Assembly (NCBI GenBank): GCA_963667875.2
Contig: CAXXGC010000002.1
Span: forward strand, 1-64,000
Direction: 5' to 3'
Origin: JAEXOD01 sp963667875
Lineage (GTDB): Bacteria > Bacteroidota > Ignavibacteria > Ignavibacteriales > Melioribacteraceae
DNA length: 64,000 bases
A program made the translations under genes and the position numbers. The notes under the pieces are model-generated. The model was not told the DNA's origin and ran no database searches. It was given only the letters and a program-made list of their open reading frames with translations. Numbering within the stretch: the stretch's first letter is position 1; each line of letters starts with the position of its first letter. Positions 28,978 through 38,200 of this stretch are shown piece after piece.

Positions 28978-30288
28978 ATGTTCTGGATTAGTAAAACCTT
29001 GCACTATTTAAGTAGATTCCGCAGAAGGACTCTATTATTGTTAGCGGTTCTTGGTCCCGGAATAATTACCATGGTTGCCGATAACGACGCCGGTGGTATT
29101 TCAACATATTCCGTAACCGGATCCCAATATGGTTTTAATTTTTTATGGATTTTCTTTATTCTAATCCCAATGGCGTATTATGTTCAAGAGATGACTGTAA
29201 GGTTAGGTGCAGTTACAAAACGAGGACATGCCGAGGCAATTTTTGACGGATTCGGCAAATTTTGGGGTTGGTTTTCTATTTTTGATTTAGCGGTTGTAAA
29301 CTGGCTTACGCTTGTTACGGAATATATAGGCATGGTGGAAGCCATGTCCATTTTTGGTATTCCCCGTATTATTACCTTTATTGGCGTAACCATGATTTTA
29401 ATGGCTGTTGTTATGACGGGCAAATATTGGACATTTGAAAAAATAACACTTCTATTTTGCGCTTTTAATCTTGTTTATATTCCGGCTGCATTATGGGCAA
29501 TGGATATGCCAACATCACCGGGATGGGGTGAAGTTTTTAAAGGATTTGTTTCTCCCCACTTTGAAGGAGGCATAACAGCGCAGCTATTATTTTTAATAAT
29601 GGCTAATATAGGAACTACAATAACCCCTTGGCAGATATTTTTCCAACAAAGTGCCGTTGTTGATAAAGGTATGGATATCCGTGATATTAAATACGGAAAA
29701 CTGGATACCTTTATTGGAAGCACAATGACGGGAGTAATTGCAATATTTATTATTATTGCTACGGCTGCCGCATTTTATTACCATAATCCCCCAATTACAG
29801 TAGAAGATGCAAAACAAACAGCACAGGCATTTGCTCCAATATTACCTGCCGGAGAAGGACAATGGGCAAGCAGATTATTTGCAATAGGTTTATTTGACGC
29901 CGGTTTTTTAGGAGCCCTTTGCATTTCGCTTTCAACATCGTGGGCTGTAGGTGAAGTATTTGGCTGGGCTCACTCGTTAAACAAAAGTGTAAAAGATTCG
30001 CCATGGTTTTATGTGGTTTATCTTGCAATATTAACTACTGCCGGTTCTGTAGTATTAATACCAAAAGCCCCTTTAATTGAAATAACAATGTTTGTTCAGG
30101 TAGTTGCTGTTACTTTACTTCCTGCCGCGTTGATGTTTTTAATACTGCTGTTAAATGATGAAAATCTAATGGGCGAGCATAAAAACACAAGGCACCAAAA
30201 CATAATTAACTGGTCAATAACTATTTTTGTTGTAATAATGTCGTTTGCTTATGCTTTAACATTATTATTCCCTAATATATTTGTATAG
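28978..30288 (+). CDS. NRAMP-family divalent metal transporter, atypical metal site
   Basis: 436 residues with about 11 membrane helices. TM1 reads GPGIITMVADNDAGGISTYS; the usual DPGN of SLC11/NRAMP is replaced by DNDAGG. TM6 reads MANIGTTITPWQIFFQQS where typical members have a 'MPH' motif, so the metal-binding Met is replaced by Thr and His by Trp. Loss of this Met is a feature described for NRAMP-related magnesium transporters (NRMT). The next gene, 16 bases on, is an MgtE-N/CBS protein, supporting Mg2+ or another hard cation rather than Mn/Fe. The substrate is inferred, not shown. Confidence 0.85.
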   Translation: MFWISKTLHYLSRFRRRTLLLLAVLGPGIITMVADNDAGGISTYSVTGSQYGFNFLWIFFILIPMAYYVQEMTVRLGAVTKRGHAEAIFDGFGKFWGWFSIFDLAVVNWLTLVTEYIGMVEAMSIFGIPRIITFIGVTMILMAVVMTGKYWTFEKITLLFCAFNLVYIPAALWAMDMPTSPGWGEVFKGFVSPHFEGGITAQLLFLIMANIGTTITPWQIFFQQSAVVDKGMDIRDIKYGKLDTFIGSTMTGVIAIFIIIATAAAFYYHNPPITVEDAKQTAQAFAPILPAGEGQWASRLFAIGLFDAGFLGALCISLSTSWAVGEVFGWAHSLNKSVKDSPWFYVVYLAILTTAGSVVLIPKAPLIEITMFVQVVAVTLLPAALMFLILLLNDENLMGEHKNTRHQNIINWSITIFVVIMSFAYALTLLFPNIFV

Positions 30289-30304
30289 TATAGGAGTGCA
30301 TGAA

Positions 30305-31582
30305 ATGGCTGAATTAAATAATAATACTATTAAATTACTCGATCTGCCTTCAGGTACAAAAGAATTTCGTTTTTTGTATTTTACTCAAATTTTAAAATTA
30401 CCGGTTTGTGCCGGAAAAATAAGAAATAAAATTGGCAAGGTTACCGATTTGGTGTTTTCGTTAAACGAAACATTTCCTGAAGCGGTAGGTATATTTGTAG
30501 GACCAAGATGGGGAAATCCAAACCAATTTATTCCATGGGATAAAGTTCTTAAAATTGAAGAAGACGCTGTATTTGTAGCTCCGCGTGAAAATAACACGCT
30601 GTATCCAACATTTGTCGATCAAAAAGGATGGATTTTAATAAATGAACATCTGATGGGAAGAACAGTACTTGATATTGATGGAAGAAGAATAGAACTTGTT
30701 AACGATGTGCATTTATTGGAAACTAAAGATAAATTATTAATTGTTCACGTTGATATTTCCTTTAACGGTTTTTTGCGTAAATTAGGCTTAAAAAACATCA
30801 AATGGGTTAAAGATCAGTTTATTACATGGAAATATGTGCAGCCTTTATCGTTAGAAGATACAGGAAGCAAAGATATGGTTACATTATCGGTCACAAAGGC
30901 TCAAATGACTGACCTGCCAAGCGAGGATTTAGCAGATGTATTAGAAGAGCTTTCAGGTGCCGAACAACAGGCTGTATTTCAGGAATTGGATTCCGAAAAA
31001 GCCGCCGAAACCCTTATGGAAGCCGAACCCAGAGCTCAAAGACAGCTTATAACTAATTTAAGAAAAGAACGTGCTCAAAAAATTATGAACGAAATGTCGG
31101 TTCCTCAATTAACAAATTTATTTGCTGTATTACCAAATAGTGATGTAATTGATTTAATGAAATTACTTCCTAAAGATACAGCCGAAAAAATCAAACAAAT
31201 TCTTTCCGAAAGTGAAGAAACCGCACGTGCTTTAATGACCACACAATTTATCTCATTCAAAAAGGATCAAACCGTCGGCGAGGTATTAAAAAAATTAAAA
31301 GGTACGGATTATGATAAAACTGCCCTTTCTTATTTTTATACAACCGAAGAAGGTGAAAATACTTTAGTTGGAGTTGTTGATGTTAGAGAATTGGTAATAA
31401 CCAACGATGAGGTAAAACTTGAAGAAATTATGATTTCACCTGTTGTAAGTGTTGAAGAAGAAGAGCTTAAGGAAGAACTGGAGGATATGTTTGAAAAATA
31501 CGATTACAAAATGCTTCCTGTTGTAGATTTTAAGAACAGATTAATTGGCGTAGTCGATCAAAATGATGTAATGACTGAGTAG
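30305..31582 (+). CDS. PRC-barrel / MgtE-N / CBS-pair cytosolic protein
   Basis: About 425 residues from ATG 30305 (AGGAG at 30292-30296); a start at 30281 would overlap the transporter gene and lacks a site. The N-terminal ~170 residues hold two PRC-barrel-like segments (VCAGKIRNKIGKVTDLVFSL; LMGRTVLDIDGRRIELV). An MgtE N-terminal superhelical domain follows (LPSEDLADVLEELSGAEQQA ... ERAQKIMNEMS), then a CBS pair (MTTQFISFKKDQTVGEVLKK ... PVVDFKNRLIGVVDQND). The MgtE membrane pore is absent. In MgtE the N and CBS domains sense Mg2+ and gate the pore. Here they probably regulate the adjacent NRAMP-like protein in trans. Confidence 0.85.
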   Translation: MAELNNNTIKLLDLPSGTKEFRFLYFTQILKLPVCAGKIRNKIGKVTDLVFSLNETFPEAVGIFVGPRWGNPNQFIPWDKVLKIEEDAVFVAPRENNTLYPTFVDQKGWILINEHLMGRTVLDIDGRRIELVNDVHLLETKDKLLIVHVDISFNGFLRKLGLKNIKWVKDQFITWKYVQPLSLEDTGSKDMVTLSVTKAQMTDLPSEDLADVLEELSGAEQQAVFQELDSEKAAETLMEAEPRAQRQLITNLRKERAQKIMNEMSVPQLTNLFAVLPNSDVIDLMKLLPKDTAEKIKQILSESEETARALMTTQFISFKKDQTVGEVLKKLKGTDYDKTALSYFYTTEEGENTLVGVVDVRELVITNDEVKLEEIMISPVVSVEEEELKEELEDMFEKYDYKMLPVVDFKNRLIGVVDQNDVMTE

Positions 31583-31590
31583 GTGAAATT

Positions 31591-31701
31591 ATGGCAAAAG
31601 TTAAAATGACAAAAATGGTAAAATTTGCACTTTATTTTTTACGTATCTATCTAATTGCTATGTTGATATTAATATTACTTAAATTTTTTAAAGGGATATA
31701 A
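31591..31701 (+). CDS. 36-residue single-pass membrane protein
   Basis: ATG 31591, eight bases after the previous stop and behind an AGGTG site, encodes MAKVKMTKMVKFALYFLRIY then LIAMLILILLKFFKGI and TAA. A basic N-terminus and a ~20-residue hydrophobic helix followed by KFFKG fit an inserted small protein. It is the third gene of the transporter operon and may be a subunit or modulator. Too short for family recognition; 31702-31947 is AT-rich and otherwise empty. Confidence 0.6.
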   Translation: MAKVKMTKMVKFALYFLRIYLIAMLILILLKFFKGI

Positions 31702-31947
31702 TACCAAAAATTAAGTTATTTAAATATTTTAGTTTTTTACACTTATTCTATAAGTTAACCTGCTTATTAATACTTTTTTTGTGTTTTTTTTTGATTTTGG
31801 GCGTGCAACAGAATAATTTTATTGTTTTTCCGATGGGAATTATTTATTTTATGCACAATTAGATAATTGAGATTATATTTTAACCATTATAAAAGAATTT
31901 TTTTAATGGTATTATTTTAAATATTATTTATATACAATGGAGGAGTT

Positions 31948-32610
31948 ATGAAAAGAGCATTTTTATTATTTTCAATTATGTTTTACTGCCAATTATTAGC
32001 CGGTATTGGGGTTGGATATTCACCGGCAGGATCACTTCCTGTAGAACTCACTTCTTTTTCGGCTTTCGTTACAAACAATTCGGTTATGTTAAGTTGGACT
32101 ACTGCAACCGAAATTAATAACAGCGGTTTTGAAATTGAAAAAGCAATTTATACTCAAGATTATTCAACTGCAAGCTGGATTAAAATTGGTTTTACAAAGG
32201 GTGAAGGAACAAGTACAACAATTAAAAATTACACTTTTAACGATACAAAACCATTTAATCAAAAATCCCTTTACAGATTAAAACAAATAGACTTTAACGG
32301 AACCTTTAAATATTCCAATATTATTGAAGTTGAATCTGTATGTTTGGACAAATATTATTTACATCAAAATTACCCTAATCCTTTTAATCCCTCAACTACA
32401 ATATCATATTCAATTCCAAATCCTTCTAAAGTAACGGTAACTGTTTATGATGTATTAGGGAAATTAGTCACCACGTTAGTTAATCAAAACCAAGAGGCAG
32501 GTAATTACAGTATAAACTTTTCTGCCGATAATTTAAGCAATGGAATTTATTTTTACAAAATTGAAGCCGGCAGTTTTAGCGATACAAAAAAAATGATGCT
32601 TTTAAAATAG
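31948..32610 (+). CDS. small T9SS protein with fibronectin-like domain
   Basis: 220 residues. Signal peptide to about residue 20, then LPVELTSFSAFVTNNSVMLS WTTATE, the standard beta-sandwich that precedes sorting domains in this group, and a T9SS type A domain (NYPNPFNPSTTISYSIPNPS ... KMMLLK). There is essentially no other cargo, so it may be a minimal surface beta-sandwich. A GGAGG-like site (ATGGAGGAG) precedes the ATG. It lies 12 bases before the next gene, so the pair is an operon. Confidence 0.75.
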   Translation: MKRAFLLFSIMFYCQLLAGIGVGYSPAGSLPVELTSFSAFVTNNSVMLSWTTATEINNSGFEIEKAIYTQDYSTASWIKIGFTKGEGTSTTIKNYTFNDTKPFNQKSLYRLKQIDFNGTFKYSNIIEVESVCLDKYYLHQNYPNPFNPSTTISYSIPNPSKVTVTVYDVLGKLVTTLVNQNQEAGNYSINFSADNLSNGIYFYKIEAGSFSDTKKMMLLK

Positions 32611-32622
32611 GGTGAGAGACTT

Positions 32623-33633
32623 ATGAAACGCTTATTAAATATATTACTTTTATTTACTTTTGTACAATTAAGTGCCCAAAATACAAATCCGGTTGTTTCT
32701 AATGTTAGATTTAATGAGATAAATTCAGATGGAACAGTTGACATTTTTTACGATGTTTATGATGCCGAACAAAATTCCGTTAGTATAACTATGTACGCAT
32801 CGCGTGACAGTGGTCAAACCTACACCTGGTTGTATTTTTATCCTGAAGCATGTTTAAAAGTATCAGGCGATATTGGTGATAATGTTTCTATTGGTTCAAA
32901 CAAACATATTATCTGGAATTTTGTATCCGAACACCCGAATACATATTTTAGCAATTTTACATTAAAATTAAAGATTATTGCCGATGATAAAAACGTTGGA
33001 GGCAGTCCGTGTCCAGGTATTGATTCTATAGAATATGGCGGGAAAACTTACCATACTGTATTAATAGATGAACGATGTTGGTTAAAAGAGAATATAAACT
33101 TAGGAACAATGATTAACGGAACAAATGAACAACAAAATAACGGTGTTGTTGAAAAATATTGTTACGATAATAATGAAGCCAACTGCACAAAATACGGTGG
33201 ATTATATGAATGGGCTGAAGCTGTTCAATATAAAAACGGAGCAACAAATAATACATCCCCAAACCCAATGTTTAATGAACCCGTTCAGGGAATTTGTCCC
33301 ACAGGCTGGCATATTCCTTCCAAAGAAGAATTTCTCGCATTGACTTTATTGCCCATATCCTTAGTACAAGCGTTTGACACTACACAAATTCCCGGAGCTA
33401 CTAATTCCAGTGGATTTTCAGGTAAAACTTCAGGTATACGACATTCAACAAAAGTATTTTTACATAAAGGTGTTGCTGGTTATATTTGGAGTTCAACCCC
33501 TTATGCGGATGGTGTTGAAATTTACGCAAATATGCTTGTTTTATATGTAGCGCCGTATGCATTAAGACCCACGTTAGGTGTTAGCACCGATTTTAGAATT
33601 GATGGCATTAACGTAAGGTGTTTGATGGATTAA
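32623..33633 (+). CDS. FISUMP-domain secreted protein
   Basis: 336 residues with a signal peptide (LLNILLLFTFVQLSAQ). Residues about 20-125 form a beta-sandwich (NPVVSNVRFNEINSDGTVDI). The remainder is the Fibrobacter succinogenes major paralogous (FISUMP) domain: GGKTYHTVLIDERCWLKENI, GGLYEWAEAVQY, GICPTGWHIPSKEEF and the closing VRCLMD. FISUMP proteins are surface proteins of uncertain function, with a C-type-lectin-like fold proposed. There is no T9SS domain of its own, so it may depend on its operon partner or be anchored otherwise. Confidence 0.8.
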   Translation: MKRLLNILLLFTFVQLSAQNTNPVVSNVRFNEINSDGTVDIFYDVYDAEQNSVSITMYASRDSGQTYTWLYFYPEACLKVSGDIGDNVSIGSNKHIIWNFVSEHPNTYFSNFTLKLKIIADDKNVGGSPCPGIDSIEYGGKTYHTVLIDERCWLKENINLGTMINGTNEQQNNGVVEKYCYDNNEANCTKYGGLYEWAEAVQYKNGATNNTSPNPMFNEPVQGICPTGWHIPSKEEFLALTLLPISLVQAFDTTQIPGATNSSGFSGKTSGIRHSTKVFLHKGVAGYIWSSTPYADGVEIYANMLVLYVAPYALRPTLGVSTDFRIDGINVRCLMD

Positions 33634-33795
33634 TAATCATTTTTTAACTCCCATAACTTTCTACATAAAATGGAACATTTATTTATTGCAATTCAATTTC
33701 CCCTCTTTTTCCCCTTTTATTTTTTATTAAAAATTATTAATTTTAATAAAAAATTTTGTAACTTGCATAAATAAATAAATTTAAGGAAAAAATAT

Positions 33796-35139
33796 ATGAG
33801 CAAATTTAGTTCTGTAATAAAAAGGAGCGGTGCAATAGTACCATTTAACCCCGAAAGAATAACAAATGTTATTTATAGAGCAGCAGTTTCGGTAGGCGGA
33901 CGCGATAAAGAAAAAGCCGAAGAACTTGGCAAAAAAGTTATCGCAATGCTTGAAGAACAATACGAAGCTGATTATAAACTTTCTATAGAGGAAATACAGG
34001 ACGTAATTGAAAAAGTATTAATTGAAAACGGCCATGCAAAAGTAGCCAAAGAATTCATTATATATAGAGACGAAGCAAATAAAAAAAGAAGAAACGATTC
34101 ATTGCATTTTGCAAAACCGTTGGAAAATATCCCATGGCCAAAAGTATGGCGTTCACTTGATTGGGCTGTTTCACATAATCTTCACACCGTTGAATCAATA
34201 AACGAAAGAATTAAAAAAGGTGATTTCCCACAAATAGTTCACGAAGCAGAATCGTTTTACGAAAACCAGCTTGATACAGCCGCCGAAATGATTAAAGCAC
34301 GAAGTAATGAACTTAAAATGGTTATGGTAAGCGGCCCATCTTCATCGGGAAAAACCACAACCACATATAAACTTGAACAAAGATTAAAAAAAATGGGAAT
34401 GCGTTTTGTTCCTTTAATTGTTGATCATTATTTTTTCGATTTGGAAATGCACCCTGTTGATGAATTTGGCGATCACGATTTTGAAACACCGCAAGCCCTT
34501 GACCTTGAACTTATAAATGACCATTTAAAACGTTTATCGGCCGGTGAGGAAGTAAAAATTCCTTATTACGATTTTAAAATAGGCAAACGTTATTTGGATA
34601 GAACTCCAATTCAAATACACGATAATGAGGTTTTATTAATTGATAGTTTACATGGTTTGTACCCTGCTTTCAGTAAAGAAATTCCTTCTGCACAAAAATT
34701 TAAACTATTCTTAGAACCATTGTTACAAATGAAAAACAACGATGGCGGTTATTTACGCTGGACTGATTTACGATTAATACGCCGTATGTTGCGCGATTCC
34801 GTACATCGTGCTTATAATCCTGAACAAACATTATTACATTGGCATTATGTCCGTTCATCGGAAAAAAGAAATATATTACCTTATGCAACTTCTGCCGATT
34901 ATATAATTAATACTTCAATGTCGTACGAAGTTCCATTATATAGTGCTTTAATGTTAAGTCATTTTGAAGAATGGGAAAAGAAATATGAAAACGACCCATT
35001 ACGTGAAGATGCTTATGTACGAGCAAAACGAGTTAGAAAAATGCTTCAGGAAATTGTTCCGGTTGCTGATAACTCCCCTGTTCCGGGTGATTCGGTATTA
35101 CGCGAATTTATTGGCGGAAGTACTTTAAATTACGACTAA
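33796..35139 (+). CDS. ATP-cone / uridine-kinase-like fusion protein
   Basis: 447 residues. Residues 1-100 are an ATP-cone (VIKRSGAIVPFNPERITNVI, IQDVIEKVLIENGHAKVAKE), the nucleotide-sensing domain best known from ribonucleotide reductase and NrdR. From about residue 175 follows a uridine-kinase/phosphoribulokinase P-loop kinase: VSGPSSSGKTTTTYKLEQRL (Walker A), VDHYFFDL (substrate loop), VLLIDSLHGLYPAF (Walker B-like). It probably phosphorylates a nucleoside under ATP/dATP control. This kinase type without an added TGS domain is known in several phyla; the exact nucleoside is uncertain. Confidence 0.8.
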   Translation: MSKFSSVIKRSGAIVPFNPERITNVIYRAAVSVGGRDKEKAEELGKKVIAMLEEQYEADYKLSIEEIQDVIEKVLIENGHAKVAKEFIIYRDEANKKRRNDSLHFAKPLENIPWPKVWRSLDWAVSHNLHTVESINERIKKGDFPQIVHEAESFYENQLDTAAEMIKARSNELKMVMVSGPSSSGKTTTTYKLEQRLKKMGMRFVPLIVDHYFFDLEMHPVDEFGDHDFETPQALDLELINDHLKRLSAGEEVKIPYYDFKIGKRYLDRTPIQIHDNEVLLIDSLHGLYPAFSKEIPSAQKFKLFLEPLLQMKNNDGGYLRWTDLRLIRRMLRDSVHRAYNPEQTLLHWHYVRSSEKRNILPYATSADYIINTSMSYEVPLYSALMLSHFEEWEKKYENDPLREDAYVRAKRVRKMLQEIVPVADNSPVPGDSVLREFIGGSTLNYD

Positions 35140-35153
35140 TTGTAATTTTATAT

Positions 35154-35207
35154 AAAAGCTGTTTATGAGATTTATTTATAAATTTTTATAAACAGCTTTT
35201 TATTTTT
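35154..35207 (+). terminator. Rho-independent terminator
   Basis: AAAAGCTGTTTAT / ATAAACAGCTTTT stem with an AT loop and T-rich tail, 15 bases after the kinase gene. Confidence 0.85.
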
Positions 35208-35270
35208 AAAAATCATTTTGTGGGATCATTAAATAATAAAATATACTATCTTTAATTAATCGGTATAATT

Positions 35271-37022
35271 ATGATCAAGTCAATTTTATTTACTAATTTT
35301 AAGGGATTCAAAAAACATTTCATTGAATTTAAGGACTTAAATATTATTGTTGGAATTAATAATGCTGGGAAATCAACAGTAGTTGAAGCTTTACGAATAA
35401 TTTCGTTAGTGACAAACAAATATAAAAATTTGAATTATAGAAAAACACCTGAAGATTTAATAATTGCTGATTCAGAATACGGAGTAAAACCTGCTTTTAA
35501 AAATGTTGATATAAATTTTGATACTATTAATTATCTTAATGACTCTGATAGTCCGGCCATTATTGAGGCGAATTTTGATAACGATTTAAGAATTATAATA
35601 TATCTCAATAATACTGGGAACATTCATGCTGTCATTAAAAGCAATAATAAAATTATTTCATCAAAAAGAGAAGCTGCATTAATTCATTTACCACAAATTA
35701 ATATTCTCCCACAAATTGGACCATTAATTAAAGAAGAGTATATCTTAGAACAAGATTATGTAAAAGCAACAATTGGTTCAACTTTATCTTCTTATCATTT
35801 TAGAAATCATATTTATCTTAATAACGATTTAATGTCCAAATTTCAAGAAATAGTTACATCTACTTGGCCTAAAGTAAAGATTAACGATTTGGAAAAAATA
35901 GAATCCGAAAATAATAAAAAACTACTATTTTTAGAAATAAGAAATGATAATTTTGCTGCTGAAGTCTCCTCGATGGGCCATGGATTACAAATGTGGTTGC
36001 AAATAATTTGGTTCATCACTATGATAAAGGACGCTCAAATTGTGATAATGGATGAGCCTGATATTTATATGCACGCTGATTTACAAAAAAAATTAATCAG
36101 ACTAATTAAAAACAAATACCCTCAGGTAATCCTAACAACCCATTCGATAGAAATTATGTCTGAAGTTGACGCAAAAAATATTTTAATTGTTGACAAAGGA
36201 CAAAATCAATCTCATTTCGCTACTGATATTCCGGCAATACAAAGAATATTAAATAGTTTTGGTAGTTTTCATAACATTAGCATGACTAGATTATGGAGAA
36301 GTAAAAAATTTCTTATGGTTGAAGGAAAAGACTTAAAGTACCTAAAAATTATTCAGGATAAATTATTCCCAAATTCTACATTCCCATTTGATTCAATTCC
36401 AAATATTTCAATTGGTGGTTGGGGTGGATGGAATAATGTGGTTGGGACCTCAATGATCTTGGTTAATTCGTTTAATGAAAAAATTAATATATTTTGTATT
36501 CTTGATTCTGATTATCATCAAAAAAAGGAAATTGAAAAAAGGATGACAGAAGCAAAGAAAAATGATATCAGACTTCATATCTGGCAAAAGAAAGAGATTG
36601 AAAATTTTTTTATTATCCCATCATTAATATTAAGAGTGATAAAAAAAAATACTAAAATTACAAAAACCCCTACAATCGCAGATATCGAAAAAGAAATAAA
36701 GAAAATATGCAACAAACTTAAAGTAAATGCCATTGATCTTATAGCAACAGAACTGCAAAGAAATAACAAAGGACTAGTTGTAAAAACCGCAAACGAAGAA
36801 GCAAGGGAAATAATCGATAAAACAAAAAAAGATGAGGGAAATATTTTATCATTATTGTCCGGCAAGGAGGTCATCTCACAATTATCAGAATGGTCACAAA
36901 AAAATTTTAACACATCAATAAGTTATAATTCTTTATGTTATGAAATAAACAAAGATGAAATCGATAAAGAATTATTGGAAATAATTTTAAGTATTGAAAA
37001 TAATAAAGATTTTAACATCTAG
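35271..37022 (+). CDS. OLD-family-like ATPase-TOPRIM nuclease
   Basis: 583 residues. N-terminal ABC/SMC-type ATPase: FTNFKGFKKHFIEF, Walker A GINNAGKST, signature region EVSSMGHGLQMWLQI, Walker B AQIVIMDEPDIYMHADLQKK and H-loop VILTTHSIEI. The second half is TOPRIM-like: KKFLMVEGKDLKYLK (conserved Glu), then FCILDSDYHQKKEIE (Asp-x-Asp) and ENFFIIPSLI. Proteins of this build act in phage defence, as OLD and Gabija GajA, or in DNA repair. No GajB-type helicase or other partner lies beside it, so a solo OLD-like system is the best reading. Confidence 0.8.
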   Translation: MIKSILFTNFKGFKKHFIEFKDLNIIVGINNAGKSTVVEALRIISLVTNKYKNLNYRKTPEDLIIADSEYGVKPAFKNVDINFDTINYLNDSDSPAIIEANFDNDLRIIIYLNNTGNIHAVIKSNNKIISSKREAALIHLPQINILPQIGPLIKEEYILEQDYVKATIGSTLSSYHFRNHIYLNNDLMSKFQEIVTSTWPKVKINDLEKIESENNKKLLFLEIRNDNFAAEVSSMGHGLQMWLQIIWFITMIKDAQIVIMDEPDIYMHADLQKKLIRLIKNKYPQVILTTHSIEIMSEVDAKNILIVDKGQNQSHFATDIPAIQRILNSFGSFHNISMTRLWRSKKFLMVEGKDLKYLKIIQDKLFPNSTFPFDSIPNISIGGWGGWNNVVGTSMILVNSFNEKINIFCILDSDYHQKKEIEKRMTEAKKNDIRLHIWQKKEIENFFIIPSLILRVIKKNTKITKTPTIADIEKEIKKICNKLKVNAIDLIATELQRNNKGLVVKTANEEAREIIDKTKKDEGNILSLLSGKEVISQLSEWSQKNFNTSISYNSLCYEINKDEIDKELLEIILSIENNKDFNI

Positions 37023-37066
37023 ATGAAAACAACAAGTTAACTAATTTCATATTCTATGGAGAAACT

Positions 37067-38158
37067 TTGAAAATAAAACTTTATGAAATAATTCTATTTA
37101 AGAAAAATATAGCTATATTATTATTTAGCTTATTATCTTTTAACTGTTCGGGCACAAACAATTTACTTAAGCCAACAGTTGAAAATGGATTTACTAATCC
37201 AAAACTGGTTGAAGCAGAATTTATTATTGAAATTGAAAACATTAAACCATTTAATACGGATTCTTTAAAAAAATGGAATAGCTTAAATGGGATTCCCGAA
37301 AATCAATCACCACAGTTTTTAATATGGTGTGCTGATATTATTGATAGAGACAACCAGAGAATTATTAATAACAAAATAAGCGGTACTTTACCCACCGAAA
37401 CATTTATCGAATTTGAAAACAATAATCAAATATGTTTTTGGGATCTATCTAACAGATTAAATGATACAACAAAAATAACTATTAAAAGACATTTCAGTTA
37501 TTATACTTACGATTATATACCCAAATTTGATACTACATTAACCTTTAACGATTATTCATCAGTGCCGCAGGAATTGTTTTATTTTTATACAAAATCCGAA
37601 CCGTCGTTGGAGCAGACACCAAAAATAATAAAAATGGCAAACACAATTACAGGACAATGTGATTGTATTATTCATAATGTTAAGAAGATCTTTTATTGGG
37701 TAAAAAATAACATGAAATATGTTTATCCGCCGGAAAACCGCGGAGTTTTAGAAGCCTTTGATAAACTTGAAGGAGACTGTGGTCAATATTCTGCATTATT
37801 TGTCACTTTGTGCCGTTCAATAGGAGTACCTGCCCGCCAGCAATCAGGTCTGGTAATTCAAAAAGATAATACATTTGGTTATCATGTATGGAGTGAAATA
37901 TATTTGCCTAAATACGGCTGGATTCCAATGGATGCAACCGATTCAAATGGATTTGGACATTTTACCAACAATAGAATTTATTCCTCTGTTGGAATGAATA
38001 TTCCGCTTAAATATGTTCCAACATGGGCATCATATTTAAATCAAGACGCTCAAGGCCAAAGAACCGATTTTATGCAGTTTGCTACAATGGTAAAAAACGG
38101 TTTTGACGCAAAGATAACTACAACACGAAAAGTAATAAGTTTTAAAGATGTTGAATAA
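37067..38158 (+). CDS. transglutaminase-like protein, probably exported
   Basis: 363 residues from TTG 37067 (GGAG five bases before). The N-terminal hydrophobic segment ends FSLLSFNC, which resembles a lipobox but has Asn at -1, so lipoprotein status is uncertain. The transglutaminase-like core is at residues 225-300 with Cys in GDCGQYSALFVTLC, His in YHVWSEIYLP and Asp in MDATDSNGFGH, the complete papain-like triad. Such periplasmic proteins act as proteases, peptidases or crosslinking enzymes. An ABC exporter pair follows 42 bases on and may share the transcript. Confidence 0.8.
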   Translation: MKIKLYEIILFKKNIAILLFSLLSFNCSGTNNLLKPTVENGFTNPKLVEAEFIIEIENIKPFNTDSLKKWNSLNGIPENQSPQFLIWCADIIDRDNQRIINNKISGTLPTETFIEFENNNQICFWDLSNRLNDTTKITIKRHFSYYTYDYIPKFDTTLTFNDYSSVPQELFYFYTKSEPSLEQTPKIIKMANTITGQCDCIIHNVKKIFYWVKNNMKYVYPPENRGVLEAFDKLEGDCGQYSALFVTLCRSIGVPARQQSGLVIQKDNTFGYHVWSEIYLPKYGWIPMDATDSNGFGHFTNNRIYSSVGMNIPLKYVPTWASYLNQDAQGQRTDFMQFATMVKNGFDAKITTTRKVISFKDVE

Positions 38159-38200
38159 TATATAAATAATAAAATTTCTTAATTTAATATTCAATTTATT

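Noticed and set aside
35271..37022. Gabija or PARIS defence system
   Set aside because: No GajB helicase or separate AriA/AriB arrangement beside the gene; only the solo OLD-like call is supported.
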